DNA of 49,845 nt from Paludibacteraceae bacterium (GTDB lineage Bacteria; Bacteroidota; Bacteroidia; Bacteroidales; Paludibacteraceae). The stretch lies in assembly GCA_017649925.1 (NCBI GenBank), contig JAGCFX010000003.1:1-49845 (forward strand), given 5' to 3'. Below, piece by piece: positions 1 to 8,787 of the stretch. Numbering within the stretch: position 1 is the first letter of the stretch; each line of letters begins with the position of its first letter. Both the position numbers and the translations under genes were made by a program. The notes beneath the pieces were generated by a model. The model made no database searches, was not told the origin of the DNA, and saw only the letters and a list, made by a program, of their open reading frames with translations.

Positions 1-200
1 AACAGCAACAGGAACAACAGCAAGAGCAGCAGCAACAAGAGCAAGAACAACAACAGCAGGAACAGCAACAGAACGAAGATCAGATGGATAAAGAAACGGC
101 AGAGCAGATCTTGCAAGCCTTGGAGCAAGACGAACAAGACACGCAAGAGAAAATGCAACGCCAACAGGGAAAGAAACGTAGAGTAGAAAAAGAATGGTAG
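1..200 (+). CDS. batC: BatC-like TPR protein, C-terminal end (partial)
   Basis: Only the last 65 codons are inside the window, read in the frame whose TAG stop is at 198-200. The visible part is a long Gln/Glu run (about residues 1-24 of the fragment), then an acidic helix and a basic end closing in EKEW. Q/E-rich tails followed by such a segment are typical of Bacteroidota BatC/BatB-type aerotolerance proteins, in which TPR or VWA domains lie upstream. The stop is one base before the batD start, so the two genes are clearly in one operon. The assignment rests on this tail and on the batD-batE neighbours; the TPR part itself is off the left edge. Confidence 0.7.
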   Translation, partial: QQQEQQQEQQQQEQEQQQQEQQQNEDQMDKETAEQILQALEQDEQDTQEKMQRQQGKKRRVEKEW

Positions 201-201
201 T

Positions 202-2049
202 ATGAAACATAAACTATTGATAGTATTGACCTTTGTCGGCATCGCATTGAATGTGTTTGCCGATGAGGTTGTTTTTAAGGCGCAAGCACCAAGTCAAGTT
301 ATTGTCGGCCGTCCGTTCCAGTTAACGTACTCCGTCAATCAACGTAGCCGTGACCTACGCGCGCCCGAGTTCACGGATTTTGACGTGTTGGCAGGTCCTT
401 ACACCTCGACAAGCAGTAGTACTTCGTTTGTCAACGGGCACCGCACTTCGTCCTTCACGCAGACGTACACTTATACGCTGATGGCGCAGAAGGCAGGTAC
501 CTTCACTATCTCACCGGCTGTGGTGAAAGTGGATGGAGAGAACGTGCAGTCCAACGGCGTACGAATCACCGTACTGCCGGAGGATGAGCAACCGCAACAG
601 CAGGGCAGCCAGTCGTCAGCCGCAGGCAATCAGTCGCAGCAGAGCCAATCGGGCAGTCCCGGTAGTGTTTCTTCGGAGAATCTGTTTGTTCGTACGATTG
701 CCAGCAAGACGCGTGTGCATGAGCAGGAGTGTTTGATGATCAGCTATAAGTTGTATTTCGCGAATGTGGATGTAGCGCAGTTGACCAATAATACCAAGTT
801 ACCGGAGTTTACCGGATTCCTCAAACAGGACTTGGAGCAAGGCGAGATCCAGACGAACTTGGAGCATTACAACGGTCGCAACTATCAGACAGCGGTGCTT
901 TACCGCACCATTCTATATCCGCAGCATTCAGGAGATATCACGATAGACCCTGCGAAGTTTGAAGCCGTGCTACGCGTTCAGACGCAGCAACGGTCTCGCT
1001 CTATCTTCGATGATTTCTTCGGTACTTATACAAATGTGACGAAGATGCTTACCGCACCGGGCGTGACGATTCACGTGGACGCATTGCCAAGCGGTAAACC
1101 GGCAGGTTTCAGCGGTGGTGTAGGCCGATTCAGCCTGACGCCTTCTATCTCTCAGACAGAGGTGCAGACCAATGATGCTGTGACGATTAAACTGGACATC
1201 ACGGGTACGGGAAACATGAAGCTTCTCAAGACGCCTGCTATTGACTGGCCGGAAGGATTTGAACCCTACGACCCGAAAGTGACCAACAATTTCAATACAA
1301 CGGCCAATGGCGTGAGTGGAACGAAGTCGATTGAGTACCTCGCCATCCCGCGTAATGCAGGGGAATATACAATACCTGCAGTAGCCTTCAGTTATTTCGA
1401 CATCGACGAAAAAATCTACAAGACGCTGCATACTCCGGAATACACCATTCATGTGAAACGCGGTGCGGGTAGTTCGTCAGACAAAGGTGATGAGGGGGCG
1501 GTTGTTTCCTATACGCAGAAAGAGGATATCAAACAACTCGGCACGGACATTCGCTATATAGATACAAAAGCACCGAGCGGAAAGACAGCATACAAGATAC
1601 AAAATACCGATTTTATCTGGGCATTCTATGTGGTACCGCTCTTGATTGCACTTATTCTGCTTGTTGTGCTCCGCAAACAGATTAAAGAGAATGCAGACGC
1701 AAGCCGCGTACGTTACAAACGTGCGAACAAAGTGGCGCAGAAACGTCTGAAAGCGGCATCCGTTGCGCTGAAGGCGAACAACAAAGATGCTTTCTATGCC
1801 GCGATTGAACAGGCCGCTTGGACGTACCTTAGTGACCGTCTGTCTATTCCTACGGCTGACCTCAACAAAGAGAACATTGCTTCTATCTTGCGTCAAAAAG
1901 GTGTTTCAGACACACTGATAGCAGATGTGAAGAATGTGTTGTCTACAGCAGAGTTCGCGCGCTACGCGCCTTCTACTGACCATGCGATGGATGATCTGTA
2001 TCGCGATACAGCCAACTTGATTAATAACCTCGAAAATCAAAAGATATGA
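202..2049 (+). CDS. batD: BatD family aerotolerance protein
   Basis: A 615-aa exported protein of the BatD family, part of the Bat (Bacteroides aerotolerance) operon, which is linked to oxygen and oxidative stress tolerance and envelope function. Residues 1-20 form a signal peptide ending in VFA. The large middle part is beta-rich and periplasmic, with a Gln/Ser-rich linker near residues 130-155. One membrane helix lies at about 471-492, followed by a basic cytoplasmic tail of about 120 aa. The start is one base after the batC stop, and the TGA stop overlaps the batE ATG as ATGA. Length and layout are normal for the family. The molecular role of BatD is not settled. Confidence 0.9.
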   Translation: MKHKLLIVLTFVGIALNVFADEVVFKAQAPSQVIVGRPFQLTYSVNQRSRDLRAPEFTDFDVLAGPYTSTSSSTSFVNGHRTSSFTQTYTYTLMAQKAGTFTISPAVVKVDGENVQSNGVRITVLPEDEQPQQQGSQSSAAGNQSQQSQSGSPGSVSSENLFVRTIASKTRVHEQECLMISYKLYFANVDVAQLTNNTKLPEFTGFLKQDLEQGEIQTNLEHYNGRNYQTAVLYRTILYPQHSGDITIDPAKFEAVLRVQTQQRSRSIFDDFFGTYTNVTKMLTAPGVTIHVDALPSGKPAGFSGGVGRFSLTPSISQTEVQTNDAVTIKLDITGTGNMKLLKTPAIDWPEGFEPYDPKVTNNFNTTANGVSGTKSIEYLAIPRNAGEYTIPAVAFSYFDIDEKIYKTLHTPEYTIHVKRGAGSSSDKGDEGAVVSYTQKEDIKQLGTDIRYIDTKAPSGKTAYKIQNTDFIWAFYVVPLLIALILLVVLRKQIKENADASRVRYKRANKVAQKRLKAASVALKANNKDAFYAAIEQAAWTYLSDRLSIPTADLNKENIASILRQKGVSDTLIADVKNVLSTAEFARYAPSTDHAMDDLYRDTANLINNLENQKI

Positions 2050-2810
2050 ATATAAAGTTAAGTGTTGAGAGCATGAAGTTCAGAGGATTTCTCCTCACCG
2101 CAGTTCTGTTTTTCAGTACGTTCTCTTTCGCGCAGGATTTTGATGCTGCGAACGCCGCGTACGCGGAAGGTCGTTATGAAGAAGCTGCAGCCGGATACGA
2201 AGCGTTGTTGGCTGAAGCACCGGATGCTACCTTATACTACAACTTAGGCAACGCGCGATTCAAACAAGGCGAATTGGCGCAAGCCATCTTGAATTACGAA
2301 CGGGCACTGCGTCTGCGTCCTAACTACAAGGATGCACAGTATAACCTTGAGTTTGCGCAGAGCCGCATCACGGATAATATTGTAGAGCAGGATTTCTTCC
2401 TTTCTGCGTGGTCCCGTGCCGTGCGGAACAGCCTAAGTGAACACACATGGTTAGTGCTATCCGTCTGTCTGTTTATCTTGGCGTTGGTCGGTCTTCTGTT
2501 GTTCCTTTTGGGACGCGAACCGTGGATGCGCAAGACATCATTCCATATAGCTTGGATAGCCCTTCTGTTCTCGCTGATCTCCGGTCTCAATGCGTCATCA
2601 CTGCATAAAAGAGACACCCTGCGCAATGAAGCTATCATTACACAGGGTGTCGTGAATGCGAAGTCTTCTCCTGATCGTTCAGGCACTGACCTCTTCACGC
2701 TCCACGAAGGTACCAAAGTGACCATTCGCGAAACGCTCGGAGAGTGGACTAACGTTGCCGTTGGCCAGAACGTTGGTTGGATTCGCCTTTCGTGTCTTGA
2801 GAGGATTTAG
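2046..2810 (+). CDS. batE: BatE: TPR and SH3-domain membrane protein
   Basis: A 254-aa protein with a signal peptide (best seen from the internal Met at 2073, ending SFAQ), TPR repeats at about 30-110 with the typical YYNLGNARFKQGE pattern, two membrane helices at about 134-155 and 164-185, and a C-terminal bacterial SH3 domain at about 200-254 (GVVNAKSSP...GWIRLSCLE). This TPR-TM-TM-SH3 layout is characteristic of BatE, last gene of the Bat operon. The first ATG (2046) overlaps the batD stop as ATGA, suggesting coupled translation; ATG 2073 gives a cleaner signal peptide and is the alternative start. Its 3' end overlaps the convergent lipoprotein gene by 62 bp. Confidence 0.88.
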   Translation: MNIKLSVESMKFRGFLLTAVLFFSTFSFAQDFDAANAAYAEGRYEEAAAGYEALLAEAPDATLYYNLGNARFKQGELAQAILNYERALRLRPNYKDAQYNLEFAQSRITDNIVEQDFFLSAWSRAVRNSLSEHTWLVLSVCLFILALVGLLLFLLGREPWMRKTSFHIAWIALLFSLISGLNASSLHKRDTLRNEAIITQGVVNAKSSPDRSGTDLFTLHEGTKVTIRETLGEWTNVAVGQNVGWIRLSCLERI

Positions 2811-4230
2811 TCTCAGTCGTCGCCTGTTGGCGCGATGACACATTTCCTTCACGTTTATACGTTTGCGTACGACCTTGCTCATCGGTGGTCTTCACCGTTG
2901 TGCGGCTCGTGCCGTCTCTGCTTACGCGTGTCTCTACTGTTGTTGTCGGCTGACGGGTTGTGCCTGCAGAACGAGAAGTCGAGGTGCTGCTGGAACTACC
3001 CGAACGAGTGGTCGAGGTACTGGTGCTGCTAGAGCTGCCTGAACGAGATGAGCTCGTGCTTGACGTTGAAGTGCTCGATGTCGAAGTACTCGGCTGACGA
3101 GTGGTAGTTGTCGAGGTGCTTGTCGAGTTACCTGTACGAGAAGAACTCGTCGTTGTTGAGGTGCTGGTCGTATTGCCGGTACGTGACGAACCGCTGGTAG
3201 TGGTCGAAGAAGAAGTGCTCGTGTTGGACGAAGTACTCTGACGAGCTACTTCGGTGCGTAACTGACCTGCATTGCGGGCGTTAGCTACTGCCTGGTTGCC
3301 ATTAGCGGTGCGGCTTACACGACGCTCGAACGAGTTATCCGGATATTGCTCACGGAAGTCGTTGCGGCTATACGGCTGCGTCATACTCGTGTAACCGTTG
3401 TAGAACGGCTGATTCGGATAGTCGCACGAATGGCAATAGTGGTGATTGCTCAGATAGGTATTTACATAAGCCTGATAGTGGTTCAAAAAAACCGGTTGCG
3501 GCTTTGTGTAGTACGAAGGATAATAGCCATAGTAATATGGCGAACTCCAGCAGGAATAGTTCGATACTCCATAGGTATCCCACATCGGCGAACGTTTGAT
3601 GAATACAGGACGAACGATGTAGTTATAGCCATACAGATAGCGGTCACCCACTACCTCTACATACAATCTGTCCGAACGACGCTCTGCCACTACGGTAGCT
3701 ACGTCTTGGAAGATACCAGGAGCCAAACAAGCCTGAATAAGGCAAGCATGATAGTAACCCTGATAGGTCTCAATAACGCGCAGATAGTCAATCCATCCGT
3801 CGTGATTGAGGTCGAGGTTGTTGATCATGTAACGGCTGGAGTTGAGTAGTTGCTCAAACTCACGTACGCTGCGTGACTCAGCAAAAGCTGCGGCAACAGC
3901 GTTCAGGTCGAGATAGAAACACGGGTCCGTGTTGTAGTTCGTTACAGTGAACGTCGAAACGGTGGTTGTTGTCGGCGTTGCAACAGTGGTAGTGTACACT
4001 GTAGGTTGCGTCGGAGTGGTATACACCGTTGTCGGTTGGGTCTGAGTGGTGTAAACAGTCGGCTGAGCCGGTTGTTCTACTACGACTACCGTCGGTTTCT
4101 CCGTTACAACTGTGGTCGTGGTCGGTTGCGGAGTTACAGCCACAGGCTCAGTCGGCGCAATAGTCCAGATTCGTGTCCAGCAGCCCGTCAGACATAATGC
4201 TGCAAGGGCTAAAACAGATACTTTTTTCAT
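2749..4230 (-). CDS. Ser/Thr-rich lipoprotein with EF-hand-like loop
   Basis: A 493-aa predicted lipoprotein (lipobox LTGC at about residues 14-17). After the lipid anchor come a Thr/Val/Pro-rich stalk to about residue 95 and a compact globular part at about 100-235. That part holds a DLNHDGWIDYLRV segment resembling an EF-hand or dockerin calcium loop, followed by a strand-rich stretch (DVATVVAERRSDRLYVEVVGD). A Tyr-rich region follows, then a low-complexity Ser/Thr/Arg tail from about 330 to 463. Similar loop-containing envelope proteins of unknown function occur in Bacteroidota. It begins 20 bp after the infB stop on the same strand and may be read through from it. The end of the frame runs 62 bp into batE, unusual for a real gene end, so the last ~20 residues may be an extension after loss of an earlier stop. 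Confidence 0.7.
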   Translation of the reverse strand: MKKVSVLALAALCLTGCWTRIWTIAPTEPVAVTPQPTTTTVVTEKPTVVVVEQPAQPTVYTTQTQPTTVYTTPTQPTVYTTTVATPTTTTVSTFTVTNYNTDPCFYLDLNAVAAAFAESRSVREFEQLLNSSRYMINNLDLNHDGWIDYLRVIETYQGYYHACLIQACLAPGIFQDVATVVAERRSDRLYVEVVGDRYLYGYNYIVRPVFIKRSPMWDTYGVSNYSCWSSPYYYGYYPSYYTKPQPVFLNHYQAYVNTYLSNHHYCHSCDYPNQPFYNGYTSMTQPYSRNDFREQYPDNSFERRVSRTANGNQAVANARNAGQLRTEVARQSTSSNTSTSSSTTTSGSSRTGNTTSTSTTTSSSRTGNSTSTSTTTTRQPSTSTSSTSTSSTSSSRSGSSSSTSTSTTRSGSSSSTSTSRSAGTTRQPTTTVETRVSRDGTSRTTVKTTDEQGRTQTYKREGNVSSRQQATTETKSSQDTKGESNQRSGQRQR

Positions 4231-4250
4231 TGTTGTGAATTGTTAGTTGT

Positions 4251-6896
4251 TTATAATGTTTTTGCTACTTCTATTTCCTCAAATGCCTCGAGTATATCGC
4301 CTTCCTTAAGGTCGTCATATGCTTTGAGACTCAAACCGCACTCGGTGTTCACACCCGCTTCCTTGATATCGTCCTTCACATGTTTGAGGGATGCCAGTTC
4401 AGCGGTCTTGATCACAATACCGTCACGGATGACGCGTACCTTGTTGCCACGCTTAACCTTACCCTCACGCACGATACAACCAGCGATAGTGCCCACTTTC
4501 GAGATATGGAAGGTCTGCAGCACTTCGAGCGTTGCCGTTACCTCTTCCTTCACTTCCGGAGCCAAAAGACCTTCCATGGCGGCCTTTACTTCATTGATGG
4601 CATCATAGATGATGGAGTAGATACGGATATCCACTTCCTCGGTCTCTGCCATCTTACGTGCCGTACCTGTCGGACGCACATTAAAGCCCACAATGATGGC
4701 ATCGGAAGCGGCTGCGAGCATCACATCGCTATCGCTGATGGCACCAACAGCGCCGTGGATGACGTTAACTTGGATGTTCTCCGTCGAGAGTTTGATGAGC
4801 GAGTCTTTGATAGCCTCCACCGAACCGTCCACATCGGCTTTAACGATGATATTCAGTTCCTTGAAGTCACCAATTGCCAGACGACGTCCAATCTCTTCAA
4901 GACCGACGTGTTTCTTCGTACGGATGGATTGCTCACGCTGCAGTTGCTCGCGTTTGTTGGCAATCTCACGTGCCTCCTGCTCGGTCGGCAGCACATTGAA
5001 CTCGTCACCGGCCTGCGGCGCTCCGTTGAGACCGAGTATCGAACATGGCTCGCCGGGACGAACTTCGGTAATCTTCTGTCCGCGCTCGTTGAACATCGCT
5101 TTGATACGGCCGTGGAAAGTACCGGCAAGAACGATATCGCCCATATGGAGTGTTCCATCTTGCACGAGTAGGGTAGCCACGTAACCACGTCCTTTGTCCA
5201 GCGAGGACTCAATGACCGAACCTTTGGCACGGCGTTTCGGATTGGCCTTTAGATCCAACATCTCAGCCTCCAAAAGCACTTTCTCCAGCAGTTCGTAAAC
5301 ACCCGTTCCTTTCTTCGCGGAAATCTCCTGGCATTGGTATTTGCCGCCCCAGTCCTCGACAAGGATATTCATGTTCGATAGTTGCTCACGAATCTTATCG
5401 GGGTTGGCACCGGGCTTATCCACTTTGTTGATAGCGAACACCATCGGAACACCTGCAGCCTGGGCATGGTTGATTGCCTCAATGGTCTGCGGCATGACTG
5501 CGTCGTCGGCAGCAATGATGATAATAGCTATATCCGTCACTTTGGCACCGCGCGCACGCATAGCGGTAAATGCTGCGTGACCCGGTGTGTCGAGGAACGT
5601 GATATGTTGACCGTTCTTGAGTTTGACGTTGTATGCACCGATATGCTGGGTGATACCACCGGCCTCACCGGCAATCACGTTCGCATTACGGATATGGTCA
5701 AGCAACGATGTCTTACCGTGATCCACGTGACCCATTACGGTGATGATCGGGCAGCGGGATTCGATATCCTCATCGTTAATCACCTCATCGGCATTGATTT
5801 CCTCCACCACATGCGCAGCGACATACTCGGTTGTGAAACCGAACTCTTCTGCTACGAGGTTAATCGTCTCGGCGTCAAGACGTTGGTTGATAGAAACGAA
5901 CAGCCCGAGCGACATACATGTTCCGATGATCTTGTTCACCGGCACATTCATCATCACGGCGAGGTCATTAGCGGTTACGAACTCTGTCAGTTTGAGCACT
6001 TTGGATTGCTCCTGTTGCTCCATCATCTCGAGTTCATGCTTCTCGCGTTCCTGCTCGCGACGCTCACGCTTGTATTTGGAGGTGTTACTCTTGTTCTGCT
6101 TCTGCTGCAAACGGCTGAGCGTCTCTTTCAATGCGCGATCCACTTCTTCCTGCGTGGCCTCACGAGGTTTGTTGCTCTTGTTCTTCTTGCCGGCCTGGTT
6201 GCGTTTGTCGTTCGGGTCAACCTTCGCAGCATTGTTCTTTATACGCTCGCGCTTACGCTTCTCTGCAGCCTGATGTGCCGCTTCGTTTTGTGCCTGTTGC
6301 GCTGCCTGACGTTCCTCACGCTCTTTGCGTTTCTGCTCTTTGGTTTTCTTTGCAGGACGAGTGGAAGTGTCGATGGAGTCAAGGTCAATCTGACCGATTA
6401 CTTTCGGCGCGTTCTTCAACTGCGGCTTACCGAGCGTGAAGATTTCTTTTTTCTTCGGCTCTTCGGGTTGTGGAGCTTCGGCTTTAGGCTCTTCAGGTTG
6501 GGCTTTTCCCATATTCTTTGCCAGAATAGCCTCTGCCTCTTTCTTGGCTTTATCAGCCTCTTCTGCAGCCCGTTGTGCCGCCACGCGAGCAGCCTCTCGC
6601 CGCGTTGCTTCTTCCGCCTGACGAGCTGCTTCTGCCTGTTCTTTGGCACGTTGAGCCTCTTCCGCTGCAGCTTTTTCTTCGGCCTCACGAGCCGCGCGCT
6701 CCGCAGCCAAACGGTCCGCTTCTAACTTCGTGGCCATATCTTTGTTGAACTCTTTTGCCAACTGCAGATAAAGGTCGTCATCGATGCGCACGTTCGGGTC
6801 GGACTCAATGGCATGACCGTTCTTCTCGCACCATGCGGTGAGAGTGGCCATACCTATATTCAATTCTTTACATGCTTTAATTAACTTTATTGCCAT
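4251..6896 (-). CDS. infB: Translation initiation factor IF-2
   Basis: An 881-aa GTPase that brings initiator fMet-tRNA to the 30S subunit and promotes 50S joining. It has an IF2_N-type N-terminal helix bundle (residues 1-50), a long charged Ala/Glu/Lys-rich linker (about 50-290), a second IF2_N domain, and a G domain beginning near residue 388. Visible G motifs are GHVDHGKTS (G1), DTPGHAAF (G3), NKVDKPG (G4) and SAKKG (G5). The beta-barrel domains II to IV complete the C-terminus. Length is normal for Bacteroidota. It lies 45 bp after nusA in the conserved rimP-nusA-infB order. Large open frames antisense to it are shadows of its biased codons. Confidence 0.98.
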   Translation of the reverse strand: MAIKLIKACKELNIGMATLTAWCEKNGHAIESDPNVRIDDDLYLQLAKEFNKDMATKLEADRLAAERAAREAEEKAAAEEAQRAKEQAEAARQAEEATRREAARVAAQRAAEEADKAKKEAEAILAKNMGKAQPEEPKAEAPQPEEPKKKEIFTLGKPQLKNAPKVIGQIDLDSIDTSTRPAKKTKEQKRKEREERQAAQQAQNEAAHQAAEKRKRERIKNNAAKVDPNDKRNQAGKKNKSNKPREATQEEVDRALKETLSRLQQKQNKSNTSKYKRERREQEREKHELEMMEQQEQSKVLKLTEFVTANDLAVMMNVPVNKIIGTCMSLGLFVSINQRLDAETINLVAEEFGFTTEYVAAHVVEEINADEVINDEDIESRCPIITVMGHVDHGKTSLLDHIRNANVIAGEAGGITQHIGAYNVKLKNGQHITFLDTPGHAAFTAMRARGAKVTDIAIIIIAADDAVMPQTIEAINHAQAAGVPMVFAINKVDKPGANPDKIREQLSNMNILVEDWGGKYQCQEISAKKGTGVYELLEKVLLEAEMLDLKANPKRRAKGSVIESSLDKGRGYVATLLVQDGTLHMGDIVLAGTFHGRIKAMFNERGQKITEVRPGEPCSILGLNGAPQAGDEFNVLPTEQEAREIANKREQLQREQSIRTKKHVGLEEIGRRLAIGDFKELNIIVKADVDGSVEAIKDSLIKLSTENIQVNVIHGAVGAISDSDVMLAAASDAIIVGFNVRPTGTARKMAETEEVDIRIYSIIYDAINEVKAAMEGLLAPEVKEEVTATLEVLQTFHISKVGTIAGCIVREGKVKRGNKVRVIRDGIVIKTAELASLKHVKDDIKEAGVNTECGLSLKAYDDLKEGDILEAFEEIEVAKTL

Positions 6897-6941
6897 ACGC
6901 TAACGGCGTTGTTTATTCTCGCGCCGCGCGAGGGGTTAAGG

Positions 6942-8201
6942 TTAATCGTTTTCAAACTCAGCTGCCAGGATACGGAGCACGTCGTCAATTGTCTCCTCTT
7001 CCAGGTCAGTCTGCTTGAGCAACTCTTCCTTGCTCGTGCCGAGAACGTCCTTGGCGGTATCCAGACCGATGGCTTTGAATGCATCGAGTACCCACTGATC
7101 GATCTCGTCATTGAATTCATCCAGATAGATATCGTCCAAGTCTTGCTCGTTGATCTCGCGGTAAACGTCAATGTCGTAGCCCGTCAGCATAGAAGCTAAC
7201 TTGATGTTAAAGCCACCCTTACCGATAGCGAGGCTTACCTCATCCGGCTGCAGGTATACTTTAGCTTTCTTGTTCTCCTCGTCAATCTCCATGGTGGAAA
7301 TCTTCGCAGGCGCCAAAGCACGCTGGATATAAAGGTTGGTATTGGACGTATAACTGATGACATCGATGTTCTCGTTGCGCAACTCGCGAACGATACCGTG
7401 AATACGGGCACCCTTAACACCTACACAAGCACCAACCGGATCGATGCGGTCGTCAAAGGTCTCCACAGCCACTTTGGCGCGCTCACCCGGGATGCGGGCA
7501 ATCTTCTTGATGGCAATCAGTCCTTCTTTTACTTCCGGCACTTCTTGCTCAAACAGACGCTGCAGGAACAACGGAGCGGTACGGGAAAGGATGATCTTCG
7601 GGTTTTGGTTCTTGTTGTCCACCTGTACCACCACGGCACGTACCATCTCGCCTTTGCGGTAGTAGTCCGTCGGAATCTGGTTTTGCTTCGGCAGATAGAG
7701 TTCATTGCCCTCTTCATCGAGCAGCAACATCTCTTTCTTCCAGACTTGGTAGAGTTCACCGGTCACTACTTGACCGATCATCTCTTTGTACTTCTGATAG
7801 AGGCTCTCTTTCTGAAGTTCCAAGATCTTCGATGCCAAGGTCTGACGGAGGTTGAGAATCATACGACGACCGAAGGATTGCAGATCCACTTTGTCCGTTA
7901 CCTCCTCGCCTATTTCCGCTTCATCATCCAGTTTGAGGGCATCGCTGAGCGCAATCTGCGTTTCCGGATTTGCCACATCGTCATCTTCCATCACCAAACG
8001 GTTACGGTAGATCTCCAGGTCACCCTTGTCCGGGTTTACAATCACATCATAGTTGGCGGCATTGCCGTACATTTTTGTAATCACACTGCGGAACGAGTCT
8101 TGCAGCACGTCGATAAACGTCTGCTTGTCGATCCGCTTGAAGTCTTTGAACTCCGAAAAGATGTCAATCAAATTGACTGTTTCTTGGTTTTTTGTTGCCA
8201 T
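6942..8201 (-). CDS. nusA: Transcription termination/antitermination factor NusA
   Basis: A 419-aa RNA polymerase-binding elongation factor involved in pausing, termination and antitermination. It has the N-terminal NusA domain, an S1 RNA-binding domain near 135-200 (GQVVTGELYQVWK... with GEMVRAVVV), and KH domains with the signatures RIDPVGACVGVKGARIHGIV and SLAIGKGGFNIKLAS. A short helical C-terminus (SKEELLKQTDLEEETIDDVL) follows, and the long acidic repeats of the enterobacterial protein are absent, as usual in Bacteroidota. The start is 8 bp after the rimP stop, so the two are co-transcribed from the promoter at 8717-8748. Confidence 0.97.
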   Translation of the reverse strand: MATKNQETVNLIDIFSEFKDFKRIDKQTFIDVLQDSFRSVITKMYGNAANYDVIVNPDKGDLEIYRNRLVMEDDDVANPETQIALSDALKLDDEAEIGEEVTDKVDLQSFGRRMILNLRQTLASKILELQKESLYQKYKEMIGQVVTGELYQVWKKEMLLLDEEGNELYLPKQNQIPTDYYRKGEMVRAVVVQVDNKNQNPKIILSRTAPLFLQRLFEQEVPEVKEGLIAIKKIARIPGERAKVAVETFDDRIDPVGACVGVKGARIHGIVRELRNENIDVISYTSNTNLYIQRALAPAKISTMEIDEENKKAKVYLQPDEVSLAIGKGGFNIKLASMLTGYDIDVYREINEQDLDDIYLDEFNDEIDQWVLDAFKAIGLDTAKDVLGTSKEELLKQTDLEEETIDDVLRILAAEFEND

Positions 8202-8209
8202 TTTTGTAT

Positions 8210-8662
8210 TTAGAATTTTAAATCATATTTCACATATTTGGGTTCGTCATAACGCCATGTATGGGTAATGACCTGCGTCTCTTTGCGTTTCTTGCCTTCC
8301 ACCGCTACTTTCTCCTCTATATCCACGCTGAACGTCTTCTCATCCACGCTCACCAACTGTCCGCGCAGTTTCTTTCCGTCTATCAATATCTCCACGTCAT
8401 GTCCGAGGTTCTTCTCATATTGCATCTTTGTCTTAAATGGGTCTGTCAGACTCACGCTGCCCACTTCCAGCGAGTAATCCTCGTTATCGAGTTTCTCCAC
8501 CAGAAAGCGATTCAGCTCCGCGCAGAAATCCACATCTACGCCCGCGAGACGATCCACCTCTACCAGTATGTCATTGCTCGCCGAAACGCTCAGCGTCACC
8601 AGCTCATAATCGGTATCTTTTAGATACTCTTCAATCCAATTTTGCAGTTGTTGTTTATCCAT
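8210..8662 (-). CDS. rimP: Ribosome maturation factor RimP
   Basis: A 150-aa protein needed for 30S subunit maturation. It shows the RimP N-terminal alpha/beta domain, with VEVDRLAGVDVDFCAELNRFL corresponding to the family signature and LEVGSVSLTDPFKT to the usual VSSPGldrPL region, then a C-terminal SH3-like barrel. A longer frame reaches 8719, but its extra codons run into the promoter's -7 element (8717-8724). ATG 8662, encoding MDKQQLQNWIEE, is therefore the real start and leaves a leader of about 48 nt. It is first in the rimP-nusA-infB operon. Confidence 0.93.
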   Translation of the reverse strand: MDKQQLQNWIEEYLKDTDYELVTLSVSASNDILVEVDRLAGVDVDFCAELNRFLVEKLDNEDYSLEVGSVSLTDPFKTKMQYEKNLGHDVEILIDGKKLRGQLVSVDEKTFSVDIEEKVAVEGKKRKETQVITHTWRYDEPKYVKYDLKF

Positions 8663-8716
8663 ATGTTTAACGCGTGAGGGAACTCCTTTCGGGGTCCCCT
8701 CATCCAATTCACGGTG

Positions 8717-8748
8717 CAAAAGTACTACAAATTTTTCAAATGTGCAAA
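8717..8748 (-). promoter_or_regulatory. Promoter of rimP-nusA-infB
   Basis: On the minus strand TTTG (8748-8745), exactly 20 bp, then TACTTTTG (8724-8717), a perfect match to the Bacteroidota primary sigma consensus TTTG-N19-21-TAnnTTTG. It lies about 55 bp before the rimP ATG. Confidence 0.85.
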
Positions 8749-8787
8749 TAATTTGGACAAAAAATATGAAAAAAGTTCACTTTTTTA

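Noticed and set aside
1-60. CAA/CAG-rich microsatellite
   Set aside because: It is in-frame coding sequence for the Gln/Glu-rich BatC tail; no sign of a non-coding repeat.
2840-3250. Repeated Ser/Thr-coding DNA as a possible mobile repeat
   Set aside because: It stays in frame in the lipoprotein and looks like ordinary low-complexity protein expansion.
5382-6725. A 447-aa open frame on the plus strand opposite infB
   Set aside because: It is antisense to a clear IF-2 gene, has no promoter, domain or start context, and its Leu/Phe/Cys-rich composition is what the complement of Ala/Glu/Lys codons gives.
7398-8213. A 271-aa open frame opposite nusA
   Set aside because: Antisense to a full-length NusA with intact KH and S1 domains; no recognisable motif.
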